Source: Promethearchaeota archaeon (GTDB lineage: Archaea; Asgardarchaeota; Lokiarchaeia; Sigynarchaeales; SOKP01). Taken from it: a stretch of DNA of 38,351 nt. A program made the position numbers and the translations under genes. The stretch lies in NCBI GenBank assembly GCA_019057775.1, contig JAHLWT010000133.1:1-38351 (forward strand). The letters run 5' to 3'. The notes below the pieces were generated by a model that saw only the letters and a list, made by a program, of their open reading frames with translations, did not search any database and was not told the origin of the DNA. Numbering within the stretch: the first letter of the stretch is position 1; each line of letters starts with the position of its first letter. Shown here in pieces: positions 24,440 to 32,980 of the stretch.

Positions 24440-25144
24440 TTACATGAAAATTCGAATTAACCAAAGGGAGATTACAATTAAATTACCGGAAAGAAACAAA
24501 ACAGGTTTTCCCTTTCCTCCTTGAGGAAGAACGTCTCGAATTATCATATAAAATAATATTCCTAAAACAAATGCCAGTACATAATTTGTTATCAAATGCT
24601 CAAATTCTAATACAATTCCTAAAATAGCACCCAATAGAGGTAAAACTGAAAGAATAATTTTGCTATATTTGCTATACTTTTCGTTTAACCGAGTATCTAT
24701 TGAATCCAAGGAGATGGAGGAGGTTAACATCTGCAGAAATAACGGAAATGATAAATCGATGACTATGATTAAATCTAATTCGAGTAATGAAGCAATAATG
24801 AATCCTACCAAAAAATTATCTAAACCAAATCCAATGATGTGTATTACTTTTAGGTCTTCTAATAGTTCTTGCTTATTCATTGTATGTTTATATATGTATT
24901 TCTCAGCAAGGTGCATTAGTAAAAAACCAACCAGCATGAAAAAAAATGAAAATTCAGGAACTCCCATAGAAATAACTCCGGGCACTAAAATCAGAAATAA
25001 TAGGGAAATGAGCAATCCTGCGTTGAAACTCAGAATAGAATCACGATGTCTTGCTGCTAAACCCGAAATTCTATGACCAGCAAAGTCTGTTAGTCCCATT
25101 ATTACAGCAATTATAATGATTACCAATATTGTTAGGTCAATCAT
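24440..25144 (-). CDS. ZIP-like multispanning membrane protein
   Basis: 234 residues, about seven hydrophobic helices. The order and flavour of the helices (FNAGLLISLLFLILVPG, HLAEKYIY, GFGLDNFLVGFIIASLL, and VLAFVLGILFYMIIRDVLP near the end) are those of ZIP metal transporters, whose last helices read FxAGxFLYxxxxxLLPE. But the metal-binding motifs of helices IV and V (HNxxDG and HExPxE) are not intact: helix IV has only GLDN, and nothing like HExPE follows. It is therefore a diverged ZIP relative that may not carry metal in the usual way. It stands alone on the minus strand. Confidence 0.6.
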   Translation of the reverse strand: MIDLTILVIIIIAVIMGLTDFAGHRISGLAARHRDSILSFNAGLLISLLFLILVPGVISMGVPEFSFFFMLVGFLLMHLAEKYIYKHTMNKQELLEDLKVIHIIGFGLDNFLVGFIIASLLELDLIIVIDLSFPLFLQMLTSSISLDSIDTRLNEKYSKYSKIILSVLPLLGAILGIVLEFEHLITNYVLAFVLGILFYMIIRDVLPQGGKGKPVLFLSGNLIVISLWLIRIFM

Positions 25145-25731
25145 AACTTTTGCCTTAGGTATAATATAATCTTGATGAGCATTTACATATAAAAACTTTA
25201 ATCGAATTTTAATGTTGATAGATTTTTAACAATAAAGTACAATATACAAGGATAATCAGATTTACTATTCTGTGTTTTTAACTTTCCTTACTTCTCTCTG
25301 TTAGTGTAAAATTATGGTCATTGATCTTCACTTAAGTTGTTGAATTCGTTTTAAATTTCTTAATGACTTCCGAATGTTATTAGAATGGCTATTTAAGCGC
25401 TTAATGTTGAAAATCAATAAACCAATGTACATTTTTTGTTTAAATTAAAATGAAAATATAATTATATCAAACAATTAATACGACAAAATAGCGACGATTT
25501 TAAAATAAAACATTTCACAGCTAGATCATTACAAACATAATTCCAAATTTCTGTAAAACTTATCGAATAAATGTAAATTAAATTGGCTTGGTTAATCAAT
25601 AGCTTAATATAAATTCAACAATACTTTTATATGAGAAGAAATAATTAATTTATAGGTAGGTTAAGGCAATTTTAATTATTAAATAATCAATTTCACCGAT
25701 AAAAACACAAAATCTATATTTTATATAACGT
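25145..25731. other. 587-nt AT-rich gap with no gene found
   Basis: I see no open frame with coding character, no tRNA or other GC-rich structured RNA, and no repeat. Both flanking genes point outward, so the gap should hold two divergent promoters. A TATA-like CTTTTATAT lies at 25624-25632 and another just before the reductase gene. Confidence 0.5.
25715..25727 (+). promoter_or_regulatory. Possible TATA box for the reductase gene
   Basis: TATATTTTATATA lies about 23 nt upstream of the ATG at 25744, which would make that ATG the start of a leaderless transcript. If the upstream GTG 25732 is the real start the box is too close, and the one at 25624-25632 would be used. Confidence 0.3.
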
Positions 25732-27993
25732 GTGATGAGTAAGATGACTGATAATTCTTTTTCGTTGACTGATTTATATCCCCGGTATGTTATCAATTCA
25801 AAGGGAGAAAAAAAACTTTTTGAAGAAACAAGTATAGCAAAAATTCTTAACAAAGAAACAGGGCTCGATATGCATATCGCAGAAGACGTGGCAGAAGATA
25901 CCATTCGCAAAATTATTGGCCTTGGGATGAAGGAAATTACTACAAATTATATAAGAGAACTAGTTTGTGTTGAATTAACGCAACGGGGTTTTCATAAGTA
26001 TAGAAATCTCTTTGCACGAGCTATAAATTTGGAGAATATTTCATTTAAACTTGAAGACGACTTCCTAAATAAATTTAAAAACAAACAGCCTGATTGGGGT
26101 CCACTTGGATATATTACATATAAAAGGACTTATGCACGGGTAATAGAAGCGGAAAATAGAAAAGAGGAGTTTTGGGAAACGATTCGGAGAGTCGTAGAAG
26201 GTTGTTATTCAATTCAGAAGGAGCATTGTATGAAACTCAGTTTACCCTGGTCTGACTCAAAAGCTCAGCGCTCTGCCCAAATAATGTTTGAAAAAATCTG
26301 GAATTTTAAATTTTCACCACCAGGACGGGGATTATGGATGATGGGTACCGAATTTATTGCTCGTCACGGTTCTATGTCCCTCAATAATTGTGGATTCGCT
26401 TCAACTGAAGATATAAATCTAAAATATTCAAAAGCTTTTGAATTCGTGATGGATGCTCTTATGTTGGGGGTTGGAGTTGGTTTTGATACTAAGGGTGCTG
26501 GGAAAATTACAATTCAACAACCTAAAGAAGGATATTTTGAGTTCAAACTCCCCGATAGTAGGGAGGGATGGGTTGAAGCCCTTAAATTATCCCTTGAACC
26601 TTATTTTCTTGGAAAACAAGTACCCAAATATGACTTTAGCTTGATTCGTCCTGCTGGGGCGCCCATTAGGGGATTTGGAGGAATAGCGTCCGGATCAGGA
26701 CCTTTAAAACAGATGCTTGAAGATGTACAAGGAATTTTAAGCTCTCGAGTTGGTCAGAAAATTACTTCTCTCGATATTGTAGATATTATGAACCTTATCG
26801 GGAAATGTGTAGTTGCAGGTAACGTCAGACGTAGCGCTGAGATTGCCTTAGGAGATCCCACAGATTTTGATTTTATTACCTGTAAACAAGATCAAGAAAA
26901 GTTATATTCCCATAGATGGGCAAGTAATAATAGTATTTTTGCTGTAAAAGGTCTAGATTATTCCTTTATCGCAAATCAGATTGCTGTTAATGGTGAACCG
27001 GGTGTTGTTTGGCTCGAAAATGCTAAGGAATTTTCAAGAATGGGAGATAAACCAGATTATAAGGATAAAAAAGCTGCTGGAGTCAATCCTTGTGGAGAAC
27101 AGACACTCGAAAGCTTTGAATTATGTTGCCTTGTAGAGTCCTTTCCATCTCGGCATGATAGTTATGAGGAATTTCAAGAAACCTTAAAATATGCATATCT
27201 CTATTCAAAATCAGTTACTTTAGTGAACACCCATTGGCAAGAGACAAATGCCGTCATGCTTAAAAACAGAAGGATGGGGATTTCACAAACTGGTATAATA
27301 GAAGCGTTTGTTAAACATGGAAGAAGAAAGATTTTGGAGTGGTGTGATAAAGCCTACAATTATCTCAAAGAGTTAGATGAACAATATTCCGGTTGGCTTT
27401 GTATACCAAAGAGTATTAAGATTACTACCGTTAAGCCAAGTGGGACTGTTAGTTTACTTCCAGGTGTACCTCCTGGGATTCATTACCCCCATTCTGAGTA
27501 TTATATTCGGAGAATAAGACTTTCGATGAATTCAGATCTAATCGAGCCAATTAAAAACGCAGGATATAAAATCGAAACTGATTCTTATTCCCCTAATACC
27601 GTAGTAGCCGAGTTTCCCGTTCACGAGAAATATTTTGAGCGCTCAAAAAACGATGTGAGTATCTGGGAACAAGCTGAAAATGCTGCTGCGTATCAGCATT
27701 ACTGGTCAGACAATCAAGTATCCATAACAATTACATTTACTCAAGATGAGGCTGACCAAATTAAACATGTTCTTGAATGTTATGAAGATAAATTAAAGAG
27801 TGTCAGTTTCTTACCTATTAAGGAGCATGGGTACAAGCAAGCGCCCTATGAGGAAATTACAAAAGAGAAATATGAAGAATTAACTCGAAATACTAAACCG
27901 TTATACTTAGATGAAACAAAAGATAGAGCAATAGGGGAAAAATTCTGTGATTCAGACTCGTGTGAATTACCTGTAGATTACTTTAAAAAATAA
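25732..27993 (+). CDS. nrdJ: Class II (B12-dependent) ribonucleoside-triphosphate reductase
   Basis: 753 residues. It reduces ribonucleotides to deoxyribonucleotides with adenosylcobalamin as radical source. An ATP-cone is at about 18-100. The catalytic residues match the monomeric Lactobacillus-type enzyme: C220 (NNCGF), thiyl-radical C454 and E456 (NPCGEQ), and the redox partner C465 eleven residues later, the same spacing as C408-C419. The glycine-rich substrate loop PSGTVSLLPGVPPGIHYPH is present. The C-terminal CDSDSC pair should shuttle electrons from thioredoxin. It is shorter between C220 and C454 than the Lactobacillus enzyme. Start codons GTG 25732, ATG 25735 and ATG 25744 are all possible; the last best fits a leaderless transcript. 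Confidence 0.92.
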   Translation: MMSKMTDNSFSLTDLYPRYVINSKGEKKLFEETSIAKILNKETGLDMHIAEDVAEDTIRKIIGLGMKEITTNYIRELVCVELTQRGFHKYRNLFARAINLENISFKLEDDFLNKFKNKQPDWGPLGYITYKRTYARVIEAENRKEEFWETIRRVVEGCYSIQKEHCMKLSLPWSDSKAQRSAQIMFEKIWNFKFSPPGRGLWMMGTEFIARHGSMSLNNCGFASTEDINLKYSKAFEFVMDALMLGVGVGFDTKGAGKITIQQPKEGYFEFKLPDSREGWVEALKLSLEPYFLGKQVPKYDFSLIRPAGAPIRGFGGIASGSGPLKQMLEDVQGILSSRVGQKITSLDIVDIMNLIGKCVVAGNVRRSAEIALGDPTDFDFITCKQDQEKLYSHRWASNNSIFAVKGLDYSFIANQIAVNGEPGVVWLENAKEFSRMGDKPDYKDKKAAGVNPCGEQTLESFELCCLVESFPSRHDSYEEFQETLKYAYLYSKSVTLVNTHWQETNAVMLKNRRMGISQTGIIEAFVKHGRRKILEWCDKAYNYLKELDEQYSGWLCIPKSIKITTVKPSGTVSLLPGVPPGIHYPHSEYYIRRIRLSMNSDLIEPIKNAGYKIETDSYSPNTVVAEFPVHEKYFERSKNDVSIWEQAENAAAYQHYWSDNQVSITITFTQDEADQIKHVLECYEDKLKSVSFLPIKEHGYKQAPYEEITKEKYEELTRNTKPLYLDETKDRAIGEKFCDSDSCELPVDYFKK

Positions 27994-28111
27994 TTCTTAT
28001 TTTTTAATCTATTATATGAAATCTATTCACAAATTCATTCAGTGTCTTAAAAGAACTTTAAAATTTTTATTGGAAGGAAAAGCGTTAAATAACAATTTAG
28101 AAGTTCTGTTT

Positions 28112-28771
28112 TTAAAAATCATCAAGAATATCGTCAAAAGCTTCCTCAAGTTCTTCTTTCATTTCATCAATATAATCTTCAATAGCATTTCCAATAAACT
28201 CTTGTTTCACTACTTCTCTTATTCTTTTTTCAGCCTTTTTTCTCAACTTTTTTGGAATTATTGTTTTAAAATTAGATTCAATTCTTAAGAGACTGAGTAG
28301 AAACATCAATTCTTTCGAAGGTCTTTGGTTATCAATAAGTACTGCATTGATCTCACCTATTATATTTTCTCTTTGTGTTGGGTTAATTAACTGAAATCTC
28401 CTCTTAAACCTCTTTTTACCTAAATACTTAATGAATTCTGAGGCTTCTAAACTTGAAATTATGACTTCTTTAAATTCAGACTTGTTTGATCTTTTCATAA
28501 ATTCGTAACAAACATTCATTAAAGTATTTTCTTCGCTATTTATATCAATAAGCTTAAGCATTTTGTCTAAAATTGTATTATCAGTCGAATCTTTGTTAAG
28601 AATTTCTATTTTTAATGTATTATCTGAAACAGAAATCTTTTCTTGCAAAATTAAATCCATCATGATCGCTCCATAAAACAAGTAATCTTTATAATCAAAG
28701 GAAATCTTGTTAGATTTTTCATTTATTCCTACCAAGAATATTTGCTCAATTAACATCATATTATATCCCAT
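28112..28771 (-). CDS. GPP34 (GOLPH3/Vps74-like) family protein
   Basis: 219 residues. The pattern follows the GPP34 family along its whole length: LIEQIFLVGINEKSNKISF (family: LxEELLLLxLxDxxGxxxx), then the helix YLFYGAIMMDLILQEKISV (AxAGAxLxELxLxGRI), the short beta segment LKIEI, DNTILDKMLKLI (DPLLDEALxxI), and near the end a PTQRENIIGEINAVL, RPSKELMFLLSLLRI and KKAEKRIREVV (xxLxxxLxAVL, PDxRTxALLALL). The length is typical. GOLPH3/Vps74 binds PI4P on Golgi membranes and sorts glycosyltransferases; bacterial members have unknown roles. The end is acidic. It is monocistronic, convergent to the reductase gene, with two dyads upstream. The family call is by pattern, with good but not certain confidence. 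Confidence 0.7.
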   Translation of the reverse strand: MGYNMMLIEQIFLVGINEKSNKISFDYKDYLFYGAIMMDLILQEKISVSDNTLKIEILNKDSTDNTILDKMLKLIDINSEENTLMNVCYEFMKRSNKSEFKEVIISSLEASEFIKYLGKKRFKRRFQLINPTQRENIIGEINAVLIDNQRPSKELMFLLSLLRIESNFKTIIPKKLRKKAEKRIREVVKQEFIGNAIEDYIDEMKEELEEAFDDILDDF

Positions 28772-29145
28772 TCCTCATTGTAAAGTTATTTTTTGCGCAT
28801 TTTGGAAGTTTAATTTTCCAAAAAATGGTATTGAATGGTGAATACCATTTCACTTTATTTAAACTTTTTTGTCGTTTTTAAATATAAATCCTACTTCTGT
28901 GGGTTCTTCTTCCGAACTCATAGTGCTTGGTGTTAAATTTAGTTTCCATAGAAATCTTCTTAATTATCAATATAAAATTTTACATTTAAATTATGTATCG
29001 TTTTAAATAAGGTAAAATATGAGTTCCACAATTTCATATAAAACCTAGCTAAACAAATTTAAAATGAATAAAGGTTATTAATTATCCTAATGAAATTAAA
29101 TTTAATAAAAGAAATTTTAAAATTATAAAATTAAAGTTAAAACAT
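28772..29145. other. 374-nt gap between divergent genes, holding two dyads
   Basis: No coding frame or RNA gene is visible. The part next to the GPP34 gene contains two adjoining inverted repeats (28800-28850). The rest is AT-rich; an AAATTATAAAATT at about 29119-29131 is the likely TATA box of the plus-strand gene that follows. Confidence 0.5.
28800..28850. repeat. Two adjoining inverted repeats upstream of the GPP34 gene
   Basis: Dyad 1: TTTTGGAA (28800-28807), 8-nt spacer, TTCCAAAA (28816-28823). Dyad 2: AAATGGTATT (28823-28832), 8-nt spacer, AATACCATTT (28841-28850). Both arms are perfect, both spacers are 8 nt, and they share one base. They lie 29-79 nt upstream of the GPP34 start, where an operator or an mRNA hairpin would be found. 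Confidence 0.6.
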
Positions 29146-29157
29146 GTGAATTTCAAT

Positions 29158-30066
29158 ATGGTAAAAAAAAAAGCTACAAAAACTACAGAAGAAACGAAAA
29201 AAAAGGCTACAACAAAAAAAGCGACGAAAAAGAAAACAACTAAAGCTGAAGCTCCAATTCCTCCAAAACCTAGAAAGCAAGTGTATAAAAGGATAAAAGT
29301 TAATTTTTGGAGAACGAGATTGCATGCAGAAGAGCTTGGAATTCATCAGCAACTTAAATATCAAGCAAAAACACGCTACTTCAGTAAGAACTTCGATATT
29401 GAGGGTGTGATTGAATATGATGGTAAGAAAAAGTATATCATCGGCTTTAACAAGCTCCAGTGGGAACAAGAAATGCAGCCTGGTGAACCGAAACGATTAA
29501 TCTGTCGATTTTTCACCATTATGGATGAATCAATTGACGCGCAACCAAAAGGAGGTAATTTTAAGGGAGGAGTTGAACTTAGTATTACCCATTCCCTTGT
29601 TCAGAGTTATGAAGTTAAACGACCTGCTCCAGTTTTCTTCATGCAAATCCCAGGGACAATTTCCTTGGCACGAGTTGTAAGTGGTTGGAGAATTTGGGGT
29701 ACACGTTGGACATTTCCACTCCTCCCAGAACAATCAGGGGATAAACTTCAAATGATTATGTGTAAAGGGGTTATAGGGCCCGGAAGAAATTATAACGTTT
29801 TTCTAGGTCAAGATAGGATTGCGAGAATCGACGGGCAGCGAATACAAAAGAATTTTGAAATAGAAATTTACGAAGAAGCATTTGCAAAAGATAAAACATT
29901 TGTCGTTTATATGACTCTATTTGGTATAATTTGCAACTTTATGAAAGAAACTGAGAAAATGATTAAGCGGCTTTATAAAAAGATGAAAATAACTGCGACT
30001 ACAGATTATAAAATACCAAAACAAGAATTAGATCTCTTCAAGAATCCAAGGATGATGAGAAAATAA
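29158..30066 (+). CDS. Unrecognised protein with Lys/Thr-rich tail and beta-rich core
   Basis: 302 residues from ATG 29158 (306 if GTG 29146 is used). Residues 1-45 are a tail of Lys, Thr and Ala (KKKATTKKATKKKTTKAEAP), like the tails of linker-histone-type or ribosomal proteins, probably disordered. The rest (50-300) is rich in beta strands with many aromatic residues: FDIEGVIEYDGKKKYIIGF, FFMQIPGTISLARVV, GRNYNVFLGQDRIARIDGQ, FEIEIYEEAFAKDKTFVVYMTLFGIICNF. The last part recalls the end of tubby/LURP/scramblase-like barrels (a strand set followed by a buried hydrophobic helix), but this is a weak likeness. There is no signal peptide. It has its own terminator and no operon partner. Confidence 0.75.
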   Translation: MVKKKATKTTEETKKKATTKKATKKKTTKAEAPIPPKPRKQVYKRIKVNFWRTRLHAEELGIHQQLKYQAKTRYFSKNFDIEGVIEYDGKKKYIIGFNKLQWEQEMQPGEPKRLICRFFTIMDESIDAQPKGGNFKGGVELSITHSLVQSYEVKRPAPVFFMQIPGTISLARVVSGWRIWGTRWTFPLLPEQSGDKLQMIMCKGVIGPGRNYNVFLGQDRIARIDGQRIQKNFEIEIYEEAFAKDKTFVVYMTLFGIICNFMKETEKMIKRLYKKMKITATTDYKIPKQELDLFKNPRMMRK

Positions 30067-30079
30067 AAGCTCTATTATA

Positions 30080-30105
30080 TTTTTAATTTTTTTTGACTTT
30101 TTTTT
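30080..30105 (+). terminator. T-rich terminator of the Lys-tailed protein gene
   Basis: Runs of five, eight and eight T at 30080-30084, 30087-30094 and 30098-30105, starting 14 nt after the stop. Such U-rich tracts are strong archaeal terminators. Confidence 0.5.
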
Positions 30106-30242
30106 AATTAGCGATTTGTTAAATAGTAATATATTCAAAAGATGAAAAGTTCTTTATGCGAAGAGTCGAAACTGCCTTACTATAAGATTTTATAACGTTT
30201 TAAAAAAAAGAAAATGATAAAAAATAAAATTTAGATCTTAAT

Positions 30243-31016
30243 TTATCCTAAATGTTGTTTTTTCTTCCACTCAGTATAGCTTCTGGTTTCTTTCCCTCGG
30301 TGTATTGGTTTTTGACCAGTTTCTTTCTTGAAAATTGATTGTAATGTTCTTTCATCAGCTTCTTTTAGAGCTTCCTTTTTAATCTGTTCCTCAACTTCTA
30401 TCTCTTCTTCAATGGTTTTTACATGGCTTAATACCCAAAATACACCCTTATTCCAAAGGATAAGACCAACAAATGCAATACCGACAATAAGGAATATTAC
30501 TCCGCCTATATATAAAATCCATTCTCCTACTCCAAATCTATCTACCATCCATAACCAAAGATCCCAAATATTCTTGAAGATTACTTGTGGGAGAAATCCT
30601 AATAGAAGAGAAACCAGAGTAATATATAATCCAAGTAATGCTATACCCACCAGTAGCCTAAGTCCATAGAAATCTTCCCACTTTTTCGCTACGAGGCGAT
30701 CTTTAAACAGTACTTTACATAGCTTAACCATACCACCACGGAATAAAGTATAGAAAAGAACAAGTAAGAATAAATGTCCAGTAACTGCTCCTGCAATTAT
30801 CGCTACTTGGAATCCGAAACCTAAGCCTACAAAAACATTCCAAGCACCTTTATCAAATAAATAACTCAGAATTAATGCCCAAATCCCGAGCACGAGAATA
30901 ATCGTGCCTAATATAAAACCGTAATAAACAAGCTTGGCAATACGAATATCCCAAGTACTATATGCATCTAAAGGATCAGGGTCCCTATCAATAGATTTTC
31001 TTGCTGCTCTTGGCAT
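30243..31016 (-). CDS. Membrane protein with four helices and charged coiled C-terminus
   Basis: 257 residues. The N-terminus is basic and then acidic (MPRAARKSIDRDPDPLD), followed by four clear membrane helices (about 30-52, 60-90, 115-142 and 165-190). The last 60 residues are a charged helical segment (TIEEEIEVEEQIKKEALKEADERTLQSIFKKE) ending in basic TEWKKKQHLG, so both ends are probably in the cytoplasm. I do not recognise a family. The neighbour at 31133-31582, 116 nt upstream on the same strand, is also a membrane protein with a charged coil, so they may work together. Confidence 0.75.
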   Translation of the reverse strand: MPRAARKSIDRDPDPLDAYSTWDIRIAKLVYYGFILGTIILVLGIWALILSYLFDKGAWNVFVGLGFGFQVAIIAGAVTGHLFLLVLFYTLFRGGMVKLCKVLFKDRLVAKKWEDFYGLRLLVGIALLGLYITLVSLLLGFLPQVIFKNIWDLWLWMVDRFGVGEWILYIGGVIFLIVGIAFVGLILWNKGVFWVLSHVKTIEEEIEVEEQIKKEALKEADERTLQSIFKKETGQKPIHRGKETRSYTEWKKKQHLG

Positions 31017-31132
31017 TTTTCTTTCATCCTTAAAATTAATATTTTAAAATTGTATTTAATATTGAAATTAAATAATAATTAGTCATACTCTTATTTATTT
31101 TATTATGTTAGTAATTTGATATTTAAAAAGAA

Positions 31133-31582
31133 TTAGGATTTTAGTGCAGCTTGACAGAAAGGGCATGTCGCATAATCTTCATCTAACTCTTCACCACAAA
31201 AGCTACAGAATCTTTTCTTTTCCTCCTTTTCTTCTTTCTTTTTTTTCGCATCAGCTTTCTTTTTTGCTTGTTGTTTCTTTTTCTCAGTTTCTTCTTCAAT
31301 ACCGGCTTTATCAAGTACTCTTTCTCTGGGTGTCATGTCTTCTCTCTTTTTTGGTTTCTCAAATGGCTTATCGGAATACTCCAGTTTACCATGACAATCA
31401 GGACAAAAACTTTTTGGTCTACTGGGCAGATATAAAGCATAAACAATAGCACCAATCCCTATTGTGCCCACAATTGCTATGATCCATACAATTTTTTGAA
31501 TTGTAGTAAGAGGCCTTCTGCTAGGATCTTCTACTTCATGTTTACAGAGTTTGCAATATGCATATTTTAATTTTTTTGACAT
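31133..31582 (-). CDS. Membrane protein with two zinc-ribbon ends and a Lys/Glu coil
   Basis: 149 residues. The first zinc site is made by CKLC (10-13) and CPDC (60-63), and one membrane helix (about 28-51) lies between the two pairs. A long Lys/Glu helix follows (EEETEKKKQQAKKKADAKKKKEEKEEKK), then a regular zinc ribbon CSFCGEEL...CPFC at the end. If CKLC and CPDC bind one metal, the helix must be a hairpin or lie in the membrane surface; otherwise each may bind alone. The family is not recognised; such zinc-ribbon membrane proteins are frequent in archaea. Confidence 0.75.
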   Translation of the reverse strand: MSKKLKYAYCKLCKHEVEDPSRRPLTTIQKIVWIIAIVGTIGIGAIVYALYLPSRPKSFCPDCHGKLEYSDKPFEKPKKREDMTPRERVLDKAGIEEETEKKKQQAKKKADAKKKKEEKEEKKRFCSFCGEELDEDYATCPFCQAALKS

Positions 31583-31630
31583 GTTTACCCAATTTATTAT
31601 TAGTTTTTTATTCTGTAATAAGCAAGTTCT

Positions 31631-31640
31631 TTTATAAATT
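31631..31640 (+). promoter_or_regulatory. TATA box for the e-MtaB gene
   Basis: TTTATAAATT is centred about 31 nt upstream of the TTG at 31667, with no Shine-Dalgarno between. It fits a leaderless or nearly leaderless transcript. Confidence 0.35.
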
Positions 31641-31666
31641 ATTATATTTTTTTATTTGAACCTATA

Positions 31667-32980
31667 TTGTTAGAGAATTCTTTTTATATTGAGACTTACG
31701 GATGCACTTCCAATAAAGCAGATTCTTATATAATCTCAAATATCCTAAAAGACTCAAATTATACTATTACAACTTTAGAGAAGGCTCAGTTCATAATAAT
31801 AAATACTTGTGCTGTAAAAGAACAAACAGAGAATAAAATAAAGGCCCGTTTAAAAGTATTGTATGAAAAATTTCATAAAGATCAAAATAAACACATATTA
31901 ATTGCTGGATGTTTACCTCATATCGCACCAAATTATATTGGAATTATAAAAGATATAATACCTTCATTTGCAGCTATTATAGATTTAGATTACGTTGAAG
32001 ATTTACCAGAAATCTTTAAGAAATTAAAACAAGGGGATAATAATCTCATCCTTAAATCGAAAACATCAATAGACAAAGCTCGATTTTATATTAATCATGC
32101 TCCTGGAAAAATAACAGGAATAATCCCTATCTCGGAAGGATGTAAAGGCTCTTGTACATATTGCTGTGTTAAAAACGCAAGAGGAAAGCTCATATGTTAT
32201 GATCCTAAACACATTGTTAAAAATGTAAAGCACCAATTAAAACAAGGAATCAAGCAGTTGTACCTGACTTCTCAGGATTGCGGCATTTATGAATACCTAG
32301 AGACAAATCTATTCAACTTGGTAGAACAGATCGTTAATTTAGAATATAAATTCTTTTTAAGAATCGGGATGATAAATCCTTTATTCTTAATTGATAATTT
32401 TGACCAGTTGATTTCAATTTTCAAGCTAGAAAAGGTTTATCAATTTCTTCATATCCCTATCCAATCTGGAAGCAATAATGTTTTACAAAATATGCAAAGA
32501 AAATATCTAATCTCAGATATTATTGATAAGCTGGAATTGCTAAGAATTACATTTCCAAGCCTCACTATCTCTACCGATATAATATGTGGGTTTCCGGGTG
32601 AAACTGAGTATGATTTCTATAGAACTATTAATTTTATAAAGTGGTTAAAACCAGAAATTCTAAATATTTCCAAATTCACCCCAAGACCAGGAACAAAGGC
32701 AAAACAAATGGAACAAATAGAAAGTAGAACCATTAAAGAAAGATCAATGAGACTTTCAAAAGTTTTTAGGAATGCTCTTGAACATATTAACGATGATTGG
32801 CAAGATTGGGAAGGAGAAATAATAGTATTACATGAAGGACAAAAGCCTAATCAAGCATTTGGGAGAAATCTTGCTTATAAAAATGTGTTCATCGAAGATT
32901 ATAGCAGTAGTTTTGGGAATTTTGTAAAAATAAAAATAAATAGAGTTGAAGGATTTAATCTTTTTGGAAAATTAATTTAG
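31667..32980 (+). CDS. tRNA t6A37 methylthiotransferase (archaeal e-MtaB type)
   Basis: 437 residues, radical-SAM methylthiotransferase that turns t6A into ms2t6A at position 37 of tRNAs reading ANN codons. The N-terminal MTTase domain supplies three Cys for the first 4Fe-4S cluster (YGCTSNKAD, INTCAV, AGCLPH). The radical-SAM site is CKGSCTYCC, with CxxxCxxC. QSGSNNVLQNMQRKY and DIICGFPGETE are family landmarks, and a TRAM domain closes the chain (about 375-437). The start is TTG 31667. The stop overlaps the stop of the dehalogenase on the other strand by four bases. This is the archaeal/eukaryotic (CDKAL1-like) branch. Confidence 0.9.
   Translation: MLENSFYIETYGCTSNKADSYIISNILKDSNYTITTLEKAQFIIINTCAVKEQTENKIKARLKVLYEKFHKDQNKHILIAGCLPHIAPNYIGIIKDIIPSFAAIIDLDYVEDLPEIFKKLKQGDNNLILKSKTSIDKARFYINHAPGKITGIIPISEGCKGSCTYCCVKNARGKLICYDPKHIVKNVKHQLKQGIKQLYLTSQDCGIYEYLETNLFNLVEQIVNLEYKFFLRIGMINPLFLIDNFDQLISIFKLEKVYQFLHIPIQSGSNNVLQNMQRKYLISDIIDKLELLRITFPSLTISTDIICGFPGETEYDFYRTINFIKWLKPEILNISKFTPRPGTKAKQMEQIESRTIKERSMRLSKVFRNALEHINDDWQDWEGEIIVLHEGQKPNQAFGRNLAYKNVFIEDYSSSFGNFVKIKINRVEGFNLFGKLI

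Noticed and set aside
25145..25731. Possible tRNA or small-RNA gene in the largest gap
   Set aside because: No GC-rich block, no T-loop-like GGTTCGA string and no acceptor stem could be found.
28016..28288. A 90-residue plus-strand frame after the reductase gene
   Set aside because: Most of it is antisense to the conserved C-terminal part of the GPP34 gene and its product is a Phe/Asn/Lys-rich string typical of such shadows.
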